Of a DNA stretch of 64,000 nucleotides, positions 25,001-37,914 are shown piece by piece. Position numbers and translations under genes: made by a program. How positions within the stretch are numbered: position 1 is the first letter of the stretch; every line of letters begins with the position of its first letter. The notes under the pieces are model-generated. The model had not been told where the DNA came from and made no database searches. It saw only the letters and a program-made list of their open reading frames with translations. Where the stretch lies: the NCBI GenBank assembly GCA_002914845.1, contig JXTC01000002.1:1566185-1630184 (forward strand), given 5' to 3'. The DNA is from Trema orientale. Its lineage: Eukaryota; Streptophyta; Magnoliopsida; Rosales; Cannabaceae.

Positions 25001-27333
25001 TCTATTAATAAATATTGAGAACTACTATCAGCTCAATATAACTTTTTGTTCATAACGTCATTTAAAGTATAGATAACTAGACACAAGCCCAATATGATTT
25101 TTTAACGATTCACCTAAAGCGTGTGTCCAGGCTCCTATTTCTTGACATTTCCCAGAAAACCTTAGCCTCAAAAGGACATAAACTTGCCTTTTCTAAATCT
25201 GAAAGATCCGTTGTATTTATGTTAGACTTCCATAATCGTTGTTCTCACAATGTAGGTCTTACTTGGGTAATGATAAGACCTTCTAGCAGAGTAACAACAA
25301 ACAACACATAGCCATAAAAATATAGTCTGCTGGTATATTGATTGGATGAGAAAGGAAGAAGATACAATCACTCTAGGCATTCGGGAGGCCTATAACTCTC
25401 TCAAGGAGCTCAGCTCCAATAACTCCTTTTCACTAATTACCCGATACCCTCTCTTGCTACCCACAAGTCCTAAATATACCCCTCCATTATTCCAGCCACT
25501 ACTAACAAACTAACAGAAGACTAGACTACCCTTATATACTTTTCCTCTAATATTGTATGCGATGTATGATGAGAATTTCAGGTTTGCTTGCAAGTCGATC
25601 ATGTGAACAAAAGAGTATGCAGGTAGAAAAATAGAGTACTTTTCTGAAAATTTGCGTAAGTGTTGGATATGAGCAAAAAGTAATCGATAGCATTAAAATG
25701 TTGCAAGCAAAAAACTGTTAGTTCGTTTAAGTTTCGAAGAGGTTTGGATATGAATTACCATTTGCGAGTAGGACTTATACTCTGATTGGGACACATTCAA
25801 ATGTAGATTTGGCATTTTTATTCACAAGTAGATTTTGTACGTGAAAAATCTTTTTGTTAACAAGTGGGACGTTCATTCAAGTCGACAGTTAACCAAAGCT
25901 CTTTTAATGTTTGATGACACAACTTGGTTTGAGTGTGTCAAGATTTACATGTTCTTTTTTTTTTTTTTTTTTTAATACACTGCTTGGCTTTTGGTATGTT
26001 TATCAATATTTATCCCTCGTTTTGTGACCGTAATACACTTTGTATCTGTAAAGGGTATTGCATACTTATTGTTGAACGTGCACATCTTTTGGAGTGTTCT
26101 TTACTTGTAAGAAAAAAAATTAGGTGCATCTAGTGAGCTGGAGGAAGTGCGAGCAGAGGTGTCATAACTAGTGAGCTCGAGTGGTGTTCATATAGAGTCC
26201 TTAGATGTGATCCACTATGAGCTTAGTGAACGAAGAGAGAGTAATTGCAATGATGAGGAAGAAATTAGCGATCAACCCATTGAACATGTCACCGAATCTG
26301 ATGATAGTGAGAGCAATTCTAGTGAAGAAAATGAGAATAATGCTATCATAGGAGAGTATGCTTAATTTCCCATCTTACACCTCCTAGCTTAAGTGATACA
26401 GATTGGGGCTTATCAGGTAACTAGATTTCTCATTTTTCTTTTGATTTCTTTACAAACATTAGATACGGCTTATGGAGAGATTGGGTTGTAAGTGCAAGTG
26501 ATTTTGAGGGGAATGGAAACTTGTTTTATAGACATTATGATGGAAAAAATGTATAAATACCTGATAATAAGGATCTAAGTGTCGGCTCAATAAAATTCCT
26601 TCAAATGTTTAGTAGGATGGGTTCAGTTTCAGGCTTTTATTCTTTTGATTCCCAATATTCAAAGCCAAACTAGTCAGGCTGCTGCACTAGAAGGGTTTAA
26701 TGAGGTTTATCTCGTCAATCTTGGTATGTATTTGTGTGACTTGAACAAAACAGAAACTTCAGTTATATTTGATATCTAATACTTTTTATAATTAATTTAA
26801 CAAGGAGTTTCTATTATTCCGTTTAGCTATTTTAAGTGTCATTTTGGCAAAATGTTGGAAAATTGAGTTTTTGGCGGACTAATTGATCTTATGTATCTTT
26901 TGTATGATAGAGATATTTTGTTATTACAAGATCTCCCTTGCTGGGAGGCATGAACGCTATGAGAGAGTCTGAAGTGAAATATACTGTTAATGCAATCATA
27001 GCCCGCCCTGAGAATGAGAGTTCATGGAGATACCTTCGAGGGCTTTATAGAGATGATAACCAGTCTTGGGTGAACGCGCCTGCAGTGTCTTCAATATGTT
27101 TGAAAGTTTTGAGCACCAAAACCAACCATGTCTTTGCTCTGAGCACGCTTTTGGATCTTATCTCACATGGTTTCCACCCAAGCCAAGAACTCAGAGACAT
27201 TGTGAATGCTTTAAGTACTCCAGAATCAGATTCTGACTTGGCAAGAACAGTTTGTACTGTCTTGGAACATGAGGACCCCATTAGAGCTGATTATTGGAAG
27301 TGGCGTAAGAGCAAGCTTCCTCAAGCATCTTGA
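22034..27333 (+). CDS. FTA: Protein farnesyltransferase / geranylgeranyltransferase I alpha subunit
   Basis: Join 22034..22270, 22414..22523, 24412..24532, 24713..24808, 26911..27333; 987 nt, 328 aa, as expected for plant FTA. The alpha subunit pairs with either beta subunit in the cytosol to prenylate CaaX proteins. The five prenyltransferase-alpha repeats are visible as [42 protein letters not shown] and [12 protein letters not shown]. The lysine of DAKHYHAW (about K147) corresponds to the catalytic-site lysine of the mammalian subunit. The N-terminus is acidic and begins [13 protein letters not shown]. Introns 2 (1.9 kb) and 4 (2.1 kb) are long; intron 4 holds transposon-like DNA. The acceptor of exon 5 is the first AG of 'gatagaga', which keeps Arg-Tyr-Phe. 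A partial second copy lies near 38 kb. Confidence 0.96.
25100..26400. mobile_element. Transposon-like insertion in FTA intron 4
   Basis: This part of the intron contains a 64-codon acidic open frame (26171-26365; [19 protein letters not shown]) and a block with regulatory-LTR character (about 25320-25560: 'ctctctcaaggagctcagct', 'acaaactaacagaagactag'). None of it is needed for FTA and it makes the intron much longer than introns 1 and 3. The element type is not identified; an LTR or Mutator-like fragment is possible. Confidence 0.3.
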
Positions 27334-28014
27334 TGTAATAATCTCCCCATTGATGTGTGATTTCTCTATCTTTAGGCCGGGTCAGGTTCTGGTTTGCTTC
27401 TGATGATGTTAATCTTACTGGAGTGTTGAACTATAACTGTCTCACAATCTCATTACTACACATTTGGCATTATATTTTGTTTTTGTAAATTTGGATGTGG
27501 TCAACTTTGCTTAAGACATGAAAAATGTTAAATTAAATATCAAGTATTGGTGGTACACCATAGCTAGAAAAACTATTTTGTTCTTAGACAACAAGTTCTT
27601 AAGAGGATTCTCATTCAAATCTAGTATTTTTCAGGTGCTTAAGTTCTTCAGATGCTTTGTATCTGGGTGAGGTAGCTCCTCTCAAGGAGCGGTCTCAGGG
27701 CACTGTGTGTACGCTAAAGACATGCGGGAGCTGCCATTCAAAATTCATTTAGGCAGTTGGAGAGAATATCTGTTATAAAGCTTGGTGAAGATAAAAGAGG
27801 AAGAGTCTCTTTTTTTTAAAGTCCAATAATTAGACATGTCTCGTAGTCGTTGTGGTGTATTGTTTATTTGCTTCGATTATATGCTTATTGTTTAATATCT
27901 ATTGGATCAAAGTAATTAACGTAATTATTTAAGTCAGTAAAATGTTTATATTGGTGTCAATATATGCATCCCACCTTTCTCGAATATTATTTTGACTGTG
28001 CAACGGTAATTATA
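27334..28014. other. 3' flank of FTA
   Basis: Presumed 3' UTR, then sequence without recognisable features. Confidence 0.4.
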
Positions 28015-28151
28015 GATACGTTTGGTACAAGACTCAAATCCTATTTTACAAATTCAGAAACAATTTTTATGTAAAAAGTTAGAAAGATAAGTGTATGAAA
28101 GTTATTTTTAGATTTATAAAATATGATTCGAATCCAATACTAAACGCGTCC
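28015..28151. mobile_element. Short MITE with long inverted termini
   Basis: The left arm 'gatacgtttggtacaagact' continuing 'caaatcctattttacaaattc' is matched by the inverse of the right arm ('gacgcgtttagtattggatt', 'cgaatcatattttataaatc'). About 40 bp of each end pair with several mismatches, leaving a short loop. It is noncoding. The TTTGGTA-type terminus is typical of widespread plant MITEs. Confidence 0.6.
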
Positions 28152-28884
28152 CTTCTTCGAATGTCAAAAAAATTAAAAAAAGAAAGAAAAAAGAAAAGAA
28201 AAAAGCAATACTGATTGATTATTTATACAATAAACTGGCCCTATTTCTCATGACTTTTATACCCCACATATTTCGCGTGAGATTGGAATAAGGAAATAGA
28301 AAGGTTGAGTCCAATGTCAACAGTGCAAAAAATATAAGAATTTCTTTATAACATCGTGACATAAGCTTGTCACTGCTTTCTTGTAAATTATAGGTGGCGT
28401 GAAATTTGAAAATAGATTAGGATTCGACGATAGAACTGAGGTTTCTGCCCTGCATTTTTTGGAATAAAATTCCGTACTTTCATGCATATAACTTTGTATT
28501 TATCTAATTTAGCCAAGAAAAAAAAAAAAAATTAGAAACTTTGGAATATTTGCTTCGTCATCCCCTAAACACCTACAAATGGAAATTCCTCAGAGAAATT
28601 AGCTTGTTCTAGAGTAAGAATGGGTAATGATAACTTGTAACACATTATGATTTAAAACAAATTTGAAAAGGGTATAAATGGAGCTATTCAAATTTCCCTG
28701 TAAGATGGGAAGAAAGAAAGCGTGACATGGTTTCTTAATTCTATGAATTCCTACTGCGTATATTTGTAAATATTATATCATATAAAAAATGAACATGGAT
28801 GTCAAATTGGAAACTGACTAAAGTTAATGTTGTAATACTAACATTATAAACTTCAATTATTCACCCAATCTTTAAAAAAAAAAA

Positions 28885-29145
28885 AAAACGACGACTATAG
28901 AGTTGTTATTTTTCTTTTTTTTTTTTAAAAAAAATGATGTTTAACTAATTACTACTACTTATTATAAATAAAAAAAATAATTTATGCATTTAAAAGTTCA
29001 AGATTGAACTTTCAAAAAAACGAAGACTATAGTAGTTGTCTTTTTTTTTTCAAAAAAATGATGTTTAACTAATAACTACTACTTATTATAAATAAAGAAA
29101 AATAATTTATGTATTTAAGAGTTCAAAATTGAACTCTGAAAGTTC
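28885..29145 (+). repeat. Diverged tandem duplication of about 130 bp
   Basis: Both copies contain 'gactatag…gttgt', a T-run, 'aatgatgtttaactaat', 'actactacttattataaata' and 'agttcaa(g/a)attgaact'. Copy 1 is about 28885-29013 and copy 2 about 29020-29141. The inner 'agttcaagattgaact' is itself a near palindrome. Confidence 0.8.
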
Positions 29146-30992
29146 AACCTACCGGCCTAATATCTAATCTTCACCCACCTACCCACTTAGTTAGCTCCAG
29201 TGGGTAAAAACAATGGGCTTAGTTATTTTATTTTGTATGTCTGCGGTGTAATTTGTATTTGGTGATTTTACCATCACATCCGGTCTAATTTGTTAATTGT
29301 GAATTTGTGACGTCTTTACTGCCCTGAATAACAGGGAATAGTGGTGGTGTCACTCCGCCACCTATCGTCACTTTTAGGAATCTAGTGGGACTGCGAGGAG
29401 AGACAAGTCCACGCTTTTGTCAATGATCTACGGAGGTCTACACTACGCTTACCACATAACCTCAATCAAACCTCTAATGGCCATAGAGCAATCAAACCTT
29501 TAACATATAGCCGAGAGAGAGCCATGGAACAATCGTCCTTTACCGCTACCCACTACCATCGGTGATCCTCGTGATTAATGAAGTGGAAATTGGGTTCTAC
29601 TTCTGCACGATTCTTTTTCAAAAAAAAAAAATAATAAAATAAAATAAAATGGAAAACAACAACTGGTTTGCGTGGATAATAGGAAAAGAACACGTAAACC
29701 ATTATTATTTGCTTTCTTTACATACTTTAATAAATATTCCCCATTTGAGAAGAAAAGTATACGGTAGGTACATTTTACAATATATATATATATATTTTTT
29801 GAAATTGGTACATTTTACAATATTTATTTCTTTACGAAGAATATATTACTTGCTTGCTTGTCTAAAAGAAAGAGGAAAGAATATTACTGACTTCTTGTCT
29901 AGTGCAGATTTTGAAATAGAATTCACTTTAATATTTCCTATATCGATCATATATATCTATATATATATATATATATACACACACACGTATGTTTCTTCCC
30001 ATTTATTTTTGCTTTTGTCTTCTCACATTTGCTTCGCTCTCATTTGCCTTTTATTCTAATCTGTGCACTGCTTTCTAAAACCAAATCCGCACTCGATCAG
30101 TTGACTTCAAAGAGATCAGCAGGTACACAGTCTGTCTGCTCTTAATATAATTGTTTTTTTTTTCTTTCCTTTCAATATTTGTGGACTTTAGATATACCGC
30201 TATTATTTTGTTCTTTTATTTATTTAGCTATATAGATTTGTAAGCTTCCTCTTTCTTTCAATCTTTCATATAGTAATTTTTAGTTCGACAGTTATATAAC
30301 CAATAGATAGAAGCAAAAAGAATTAAAAAGAAAAAAAAAAAGGCATTTCCAGATAATCTTCTACCATTTATTGTTTTTGCATGAGAATTATGATTAATTA
30401 GAATACTAGCTAGTTTCAGGTTCATCACTATCATTTGGTTGTCTTAAAAATTTAATTTGTTTTACGGATAAAGAATTGTATATAAAAGTGATCTTAATAC
30501 GTAAATTCATAAAAGACTATCACAAATAAGAACACGTATGATCTGAGAAGTATTTCTTTGAACCTTTTATTAGTGAAGAAACATGTATAGCGAGGTTATT
30601 CTAAGTCTAGCTAGCAAATTTTGGTCAATGCATGTAATCATAAAAGTAGCTAGAAAATTTTGAGTAAAAAAAAAAAAAAAAGGGGCCAGCAAATTGTAAT
30701 TAATGTCTAAAGATATCTACGAGAGACGTATATAGATCGCAAATTTTCGTATGAATTCTTCAAATAATATTATATATAAGATCACTAATTATGTTGCATG
30801 TTGTCACGTTTATGAGATCGGTTTAATTCTTGTGATAATTTTCGTTTAATATATTTAAGTCACCCATATTAACAAAAAAACTCGAGAAGAAAGAATGTCT
30901 ACATATTTTTAGGCCCAAAATTTTATATATTTTTAATTTTTTTAAATTCAAATTGTAATTATTCTGAAGCCTAACTCCAATTCAATGGATGG

Positions 30993-31136
30993 AAATTGAC
31001 CCAATCGAACAAGATATATTAATTCAATAGGATTGGATAGTTTCATTATTGAATCCGATTTTAAATTGACCCAATCGAATAAGATATATTAATTCAATTG
31101 GATTGGATAGGTTTTATTTATTGAATCGGATTTTGG
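30993..31136 (+). repeat. Tandem duplication of about 70 bp
   Basis: 'aaattgacccaatcgaa' + 'aagatatattaattcaat' + 'ggattggatag' + 'attgaatc(c/g)gatttt' occurs twice in tandem with a few substitutions. Confidence 0.85.
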
Positions 31137-32482
31137 ATGGAAAAATTACAAGACTAACTTAATACTATTGAATTGCATGCATGAAACCACATATATATTG
31201 TACTCTCATTCACTTTCTAAAACTCATTCATAATTTGTTACAGTATTTTGCTCCATCATTTGAGGCTTGATTTCCGAGCAGCAAACTAAAAGCAGCTACT
31301 CTCCCTTGATAAGTCAATTTCAGTGATCTTGTCTTCTAGCAACACTATTTTCTGGTTTATTAAGGAAAAATATAAAAATTGAGTTTTTCTTAATCAGTCA
31401 AATTAAATAGCCAAAAAGAAAACTGGGTTTATTGCTCTGAATTTCTTCGATTTTATTGCGTTTGGAATCATTGGTTCTCATTTTGTTCTTTAATTTTATT
31501 CCATGATCTAAAATCGACCCCCTCCGTCCAAAAAAAAAAAAAAAAAATCCATTTAAAAAAAAATCCCAAAAAAAAAAACTACGGCCTTTGAATATTTCCT
31601 GGTGTAATTCATTTGTTTTTGTGCGTGTGTTTTCCTTTCTTTTCAATCCCTGTCTCTTTGCTTTTACTTGCCAATATAACTTTCTAAATATACCAAGAAA
31701 AAAAAAAGAAAAGAAAAAGAAAAAGAAAAAGAAGAAAGAATTAAGCAGTTGCTGCTCTTGGAAAGTCACCATACAGAGGATCCTAACTGACAGAAGTCAA
31801 AGCTACTGAATCCATTTACATCCATAGAAAAGGTGTGTTCTCTAGTTAAGCTTAATTTCTCTCATTTTCGTATGCCGTAATGAGAATGAAAATAACACAA
31901 GTGTGATTCTTTTTCCAATCGATTAGTTTATTATTATTTATATTTTTGAAACAAATCGTTCGTCTATTTACTTGCATTTTTAGGACACACATACTAATAA
32001 ATTTCCTAACATAATTAGTAAAATTAATAAAAAGAGATTACTCAATTTTTTTTCTTACTTCTATTCTTTTTGAAAATCCTTTCCCATTGCCATTTGTTTG
32101 ATTAAAAATAAGCTGTAAGTAAACATGCCCATGATTAGTTGATTGCTAATAACAAAAAATTAGACTATCTGTTTATTTCTTTTTTGTTTAAATGCACAAC
32201 ATTATCAAGCATTAATTATAAAAAGGTTTTGTTAGATATGTTATAGCTATTAAATAAATTTACTTACCTAGTATGCAGTGGTTTTACTATGCCTACTCTA
32301 GCAGCCACGCACAATTATTGGACAATCCAATAAGTTAAAAAAGAATATACAAACACCTATGGGACTTAAACAAATGAATAATCCTTTGACTTTATCAGTG
32401 CGATGTAGAACCAACTTGTTGGACTTATTCAACTAGTATTACTCGTCTTAATCTGCAATTGAACTCCCTTCATGCCGCAAAT

Positions 32483-32537
32483 CTTCTTCTCCTGAAGAAT
32501 ACAATAATCATCTTCTTCTCCTGAAAAATACAATAGT
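32483..32537 (+). repeat. Short tandem duplication
   Basis: 'tcttcttctcctgaagaata' 'caata' is repeated 28 bp later as 'tcttcttctcctgaaaaata' 'caata'. Confidence 0.85.
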
Positions 32538-33073
32538 ATTTGAAAACATCTAGAAGATATTTTTTTAAGTTTAAAACGAAGAATTGTAGATAAAATAGGT
32601 TCTCTAAGTGGCTAAAAATTTACACTCAAAACTGCATCCAAAGGATAGGCAATCCAAGAAGAGGGGTAAATTAGGCTTTAAAAAATTTTTGTAATTTTTT
32701 TAAACTGTGCAACTAAAATATGCAAATTACGAATATTAATCAGAAAAGCAAGTGAAAATAACAATCAAGTAATCACAATTTTAATAAATATGCAAATAAG
32801 TAACGAGGAAGGGATAGAGAACTTGCAAACGCTATTTTCACGAGGTTTGACAAATTTGATAATTTGTCTACGTATGTGGTTCTTGACAACTTGTTTTGAG
32901 CTTTCCACTAATCGAACCAAGGTTATGGACTTGACTGTCCATTCTACATACAGAGTGATTCTTCTTTCCAAGGCTCACCCAACCTCTTACAATAGTGTTG
33001 ACTCAAGTTCTATTACGCTTAACTCGGATTGTTGAGAATTCAGTGTAAATCTAACTTAAACTGGATTGTTTAT

Positions 33074-33087
33074 GACTCTGATACCAA
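33074..33087 (-). other. Primer binding site of an LTR retroelement (minus orientation)
   Basis: On the minus strand this reads TTGGTATCAGAGTC, matching the TGGTATCAGAGC-type site complementary to initiator tRNA-Met used by many plant LTR retroelements. It lies directly inside the LTR end at 33094. Confidence 0.7.
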
Positions 33088-33093
33088 TCTCAT

Positions 33094-34840
33094 TGCACAA
33101 CAATTATTTTATGAATATACAAGTAAAACCTCACTCAAAGGATCACATCTCAAAAAAAATAATACAACTTAAGCTTAGATGAAATAAATGCAAGCACAAG
33201 ATATGATCAAGTTTGGTATAAGGCTTTTTGTGAAAATAAGATTTGAAAGTTTGATTACAAAGAATAGGCTAGAATGACTTGAAGATGAGTAGGTTCATTT
33301 AAAAGTTGTTACGAGTCTTAAATGAGTACACATATACATACATATATATATAAGTATTTGTCAAAACTAGCTGTTTTTTACTATTCTAATGTACTTTTTG
33401 TCAAAATCAGTCGACTGGAAAAGTGTCTGGTCGAGTGCTCAAAACTAATCATTGAGAGATGTACAATTACAATGGTCGAAATTGACCTGAGCGAAAAATG
33501 TGGTTGACCGCCCCTTGCAACCAGTCAATAGCTCCTTCGAGGAGACCGTTTACTGCAAAGCTTCGTTTTGAATATTGTCTTTCAAAATTTTGATATTTCT
33601 AAAATGTTTTAGATATGTTTAGATATACATGAAGATCATCAAACTTGTTTTGAAAACTTGCAACTTATTTTTCAACCATTTAAAGAATCAATTTAAAGTT
33701 TAAGCTCAATAGTTGAAAAACCTTTTGAGAAATGATCCTATATGAAAATTTGAGCCAACAAGAAGATCATAAAATGTGTAATACATAATTTCAAATGCAC
33801 AAACTAAAGACGAACCCTATCTAGGCTTGGTTTTATATTATTGATCTTGATAGTCTTTACGTTTCAAGCTCTATCTTTTCTATAATATTTCTTGAATGTT
33901 TTTGTGATCGGTCTAATAATTTTGCTATACACCCAAATAGATTATTAGTTTTAAATTACATATTTGTTAACTTCAAAATATGAATATAAGATTGAACCTA
34001 AAAAGTCAAAAACATAGTTTTACAGCTTGGGTTTTCATTAAAAAAAAAAAAAAAGAGTTTAAAATCTCATAAACTGCTCAAATATTTTTCACCACTGAAT
34101 GCATGTATTGTTCATCCAAAACTCAAGTCTTTATATAAAAGTATTTCAAGTGCATACCAAAAGTATTCAGACTTGGTATTCTAAATTAAAGATGATAAGT
34201 CCAAGTTAAATTCATAATTTTGAAAAATCTGTTTTTGTATGTTGCAATATTCAGTACATTTATTGCAACATCTTGACAGTATATCATAAAATATGAACAA
34301 AGTTTTATAATCTTCAAACTCTAAGAAAGCTTATATGAATTCAATTCACAATTTAATTTGTATCAAGTCTTTATTACACGTTTTTGCTTCAGAGAAAGAT
34401 TTCAAAATTATTTTGAAATCGTGAAGATAACTAAAAGGAGTTTAAAAACATTTAATCTTTTATTTTCTAAATCTTTCAAAACCTTCTTACTTTTTCTTCA
34501 TCTTTCTATGTTAATCCTCTCGAATCACATTTATCTTATTCCAGATTCTGAAATTGCTGGACTTAGAATTTCATCTGATTGGAATTTCTGCGCTAATCTT
34601 AACTTCTGGAAACTTTCTAGACTAGTATTTGTATTGCATAAACCCTAATACCCAACTAGGCAGGTTCGTTATAACAGGTGTAAATCAATTATAGCAAAAA
34701 GATTGTTCTATGAATGACTTTTTTGATTCAACATTGGGCTAGGCCCAACTTATGATGACTAGAGTGTGACCCAAATTACATAAACTCAGATGGGCCCAAA
34801 TTTTATAGGCTCGGGTGCGGGTGCTGCCATAATGTTCTAA
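33094..34840 (-). mobile_element. Long terminal repeat of an LTR retroelement
   Basis: In minus orientation the segment begins TGTTAGAACATTATGGC (34840) and ends …GTTGTGCA (33094), 7 bp before a tRNA-Met primer site, so it is a 5' LTR of about 1.75 kb. The element interior lies to the left but no gag-pol was recognised there, so it is heavily deleted. A second copy of the LTR start is at 35319-35453. Confidence 0.55.
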
Positions 34841-35453
34841 CACTTGAAATAGGGTTAAGTAGGCAATTACCACTTTTTTCAAATGTTTAACTAAATTTAC
34901 CACCACTATTAGATTTTACCACTTTTGAGAGGGAATTAGTCAAGAATTCATCAAGAATGCGTCAAGAATCTCTCAAGAATCCATCAAGATCACTACCGAT
35001 GTCAAGAATCTATCAAAAATTTATCAAGATTATCAAGATTCCATTAAGAATTCATCAAGAACCCGTCAAGATCGCCGCCAATGTCTAGAATCCATCAAGA
35101 ATCCATCAAGATCGTCAAGAATTTGTCAAAACTTTATGAAAAATCCGTCAAGATTATCACCGACGTCAAGAATCGTTCAAGAATTCATCAAGATCGTCAA
35201 GAATTCGTCAAGAATTCATCAAAAATTCATTTTAAAAAAGTGTTATGGAGGTAGATTTAATTAATGAGGAAAAAAAAAAGTAGCGTACAACTAATTTATT
35301 CTTTAAAATATCTAAAACATGAATGACTTTTTTGATTCAACATTGGGCTATGCCCAACTTATGATGACTCGACTGTGACCCAAATTACATAAACTCAGAT
35401 GGGCCCAAATTACATAGGCTCGGGTGCCGCCATAATATTCTAACACTTGAAAT
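34710..35453. repeat. Pair of ~138-bp direct repeats (LTR starts) 600 bp apart
   Basis: Copies at 34710-34850 and 35319-35453 share 'atgaatgacttttttgattc', 'aacattgggct', 'cataaactcagatgggccc' and 'ctaacacttgaaat'. Each in minus orientation has a TGTTAGAA start. They differ by a 6-9 base indel (gtgcgggtgctg versus gtgc) and a few substitutions. Confidence 0.85.
34940..35230 (+). repeat. Minisatellite of ~10-13 bp units (tcaagaat-c/t-catcaag)
   Basis: About 290 bp made of degenerate units such as 'tcaagaattca', 'tcaagaatcca', 'tcaagatcg', with higher-order blocks containing 'ccgacgtcaagaat' or 'ccgatgtcaagaat'. It lies between the two direct repeats above. Confidence 0.9.
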
Positions 35454-37914
35454 ATCTAAAACAAAACCCAAGAATTTCTCAAATACTTTCGCACACATTA
35501 AGATAAAAGGTGGTTCTATTACCGTCTTTTTTTTTTCTCTGTGTATCCCCCATCTAAACGTACACCTTTCTAATACTAAAGTCCAATTATATCTAAAGGC
35601 ACTCACTCAGAACTCTCTTGAACCTACAAACTTTTCTCTCACTATTAGAACAAGAGAACGAAGAGAAAGATATGGAAGAGAAAACTCCTTAAGAGCTTAA
35701 AATTTCTGGTGTGCCTTTGAAGGATAGGAAAATGGCAATTTATAGCTAATACATGACCAAAGGAATGGTCATTGAAGCTATTTACGTGGCTTCCAATATA
35801 TCACACTTTGGGCCATTAATTTTGTCCACAAACTTGGGTCATTTTCTGATTAATATATGGTTAATTTCTTGCCATAATGTTGGTACTTAATACTTTAAAA
35901 TAACTTAATTTTTAGGTTTTTTTTCCTTTTAGAGATTACCACAGTATAAATTGAGAAAACTAATGATTTTTTTTTGGTCTTACAACTAAACAACTTGTTG
36001 GTTCCTAAACCCCCACCCAATAACTAAATAACTTGCTGGTTCTAAACGGTGGTTTCTCCACTGAAAAAAAAATACAGTTGGTTGTTAAACCAAAAAGAAA
36101 AGAAAAACTTACAAGGAAAAAAAAACACAGTAAGCTCCCAAACTCAAAAAAAAAAAAAAGAAACAAAAACTTGTAAGAAATAGTTCTAGAATGGTTAGTT
36201 CCCACTCCAAAAAAAATAAAAATAAAATATTAACTGTTGCAGGTTCACCCAAAAAAGAGAAAAAAAACTTTAGAGAAAAACATATAAATCTTGATTTTTT
36301 TAAAAAAAATTTTTAGCAAAGTAATCGTATATCATACGATTACCATACGTAATTAGGGTGTGCTAAGAAATAAATATTTTAATTATTTAATACTATATGA
36401 GGATATTCATGTCAATTCATTAGAAGATATTTTTGTAAATAAATAATTAATTAAAAGGGATATAGGGAAAGAAAAAAAAGGGTGACAATAGAGCCACCCT
36501 AAGATAAATTTCAGATTTTACATTTTTCATTTGGAATGAATTCAAAATTCATTTTGTTATTCTACAAAATAATCGAATTTTTATTTTAAAACAGGTTGAG
36601 TAAGAAATAAGTTTAACCCTAGATATATAAATAACTTTTGACAAATCTCATACCGTACCAAGATATTAATAGCTTCAATAATAATCAGTCATTTTCTCCA
36701 AACATTAACTATGGATTTTATAAAACTAACATTCTTTTCTAAAAAAAAATAATAATAATAAACTAAACGTGAACCCAACATTACGTAAAGAAACCCAAGG
36801 ATTAACCTCCTCTAAAAAAAGTGTATAACATTCGTTAAATGTGTTACGAATAGTGCCCTTAAAGAATTAGTTTTCTTGTAAAACACTATTAAGTTAAATA
36901 AATAAACTTTTGATACATCTATGTCATGAATTCTTTTAATATAAGATTATTTATATTTGAATTAAAATATCTTAAGGTTCCAAAACTAAAAGATAAATGA
37001 ATTATTCACATAAATTTATTATGTATGGTAGACATAATTCTTTATATAGTCTAAATTCACTCGCAACCTGTAAGATAGAGGTTTGGGTGCTTTATCTGAA
37101 TAAAGGTATTAGACGCTTTCTATTTTAATTTGAAGTGAAGAGTCTAAAATCATCGAAGTATTGACATTGAACAGAAACCCTATTATATATTAGATGTACC
37201 GAACTAGACTAAGTGAAGTATGATTTTAGTATCGTATCATATTTATAAGATATATCATTTGATACTATAAATAAGTATGACCTGAAGGCTAAAACTAATA
37301 GTTTATTCTTAATAGTTTGGTAATATAATCTGAGAACCTATTTATATAAATGAAAATTATGATTCTTATTGTCATAATTTATAGGACAAAACCATGAATT
37401 TAATAGATTATATGACGTAACGGTTCAATTTACAAAATCAAAAAATTCACACATTTGGATTTAAACACTTCGGTCCACAAGTCTTCATGACTCTGTATAA
37501 AGAAAACATTCTACTAGACTTATTCATTTGAAAACATATCCAATTGAGTTTAAGGGAAAAGCCCAATTATTTCATTTAACAATTCCATGATAAATCCTCA
37601 GTTTTTATCAATTGAAAGTTGTTGGAATCAAAGTCCTATTAGGGTTTCTAAAATAGTGAGTATTTATACTCCAATGTCTGAAGATGCTTGTAAGAATTAC
37701 GTCATAATCCAAATAATTTGTAGCTTTGAAAATCATGTTCTTAAGAAGTTTAGAATATCCATTTATATACCAAGTTCTTATGCATAATAAAAGTACCCTC
37801 ATACATTCATTTGTTAGTAATACTAAATGCGGCTAAATATTAAATACAAGGAATGAGAAAGAAACAAAGAATAAACACTAACCACGAAGAATGAATGAGA
37901 TTGTCTGACCCAAG
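35454..37914. other. Intergenic AT-rich DNA, nothing recognised
   Basis: Poly-A/T tracts and frames without domains. The open frames in 36005-36205 and 37587-37802 are not supported. Confidence 0.4.

Larger units (their letters stand above)
29146..33073. other. Intergenic region, no protein gene supported
   Basis: Contains a TA/CA microsatellite (about 29955-29986), many A/T homopolymers, and an open frame at 29649-30059 that is a translation of these repeats. Two short stretches look like untranslated exons with donor sites (about 30060-30121 '…gagatcagcag|gtacac' and about 31740-31833 '…catagaaaag|gtgtgt'); see findings. The left part of an LTR element interior lies at about 32.7-33.07 kb. 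Confidence 0.4.

Noticed and set aside
29649..30059. 136-codon frame near the TA/CA microsatellite
   Set aside because: Its C-terminal part is a Tyr/Ile repeat from the microsatellite; composition is not protein-like.
31398..31809. Open frames with long Phe or Lys runs
   Set aside because: Translations of A/T homopolymers with no domain or splice support.
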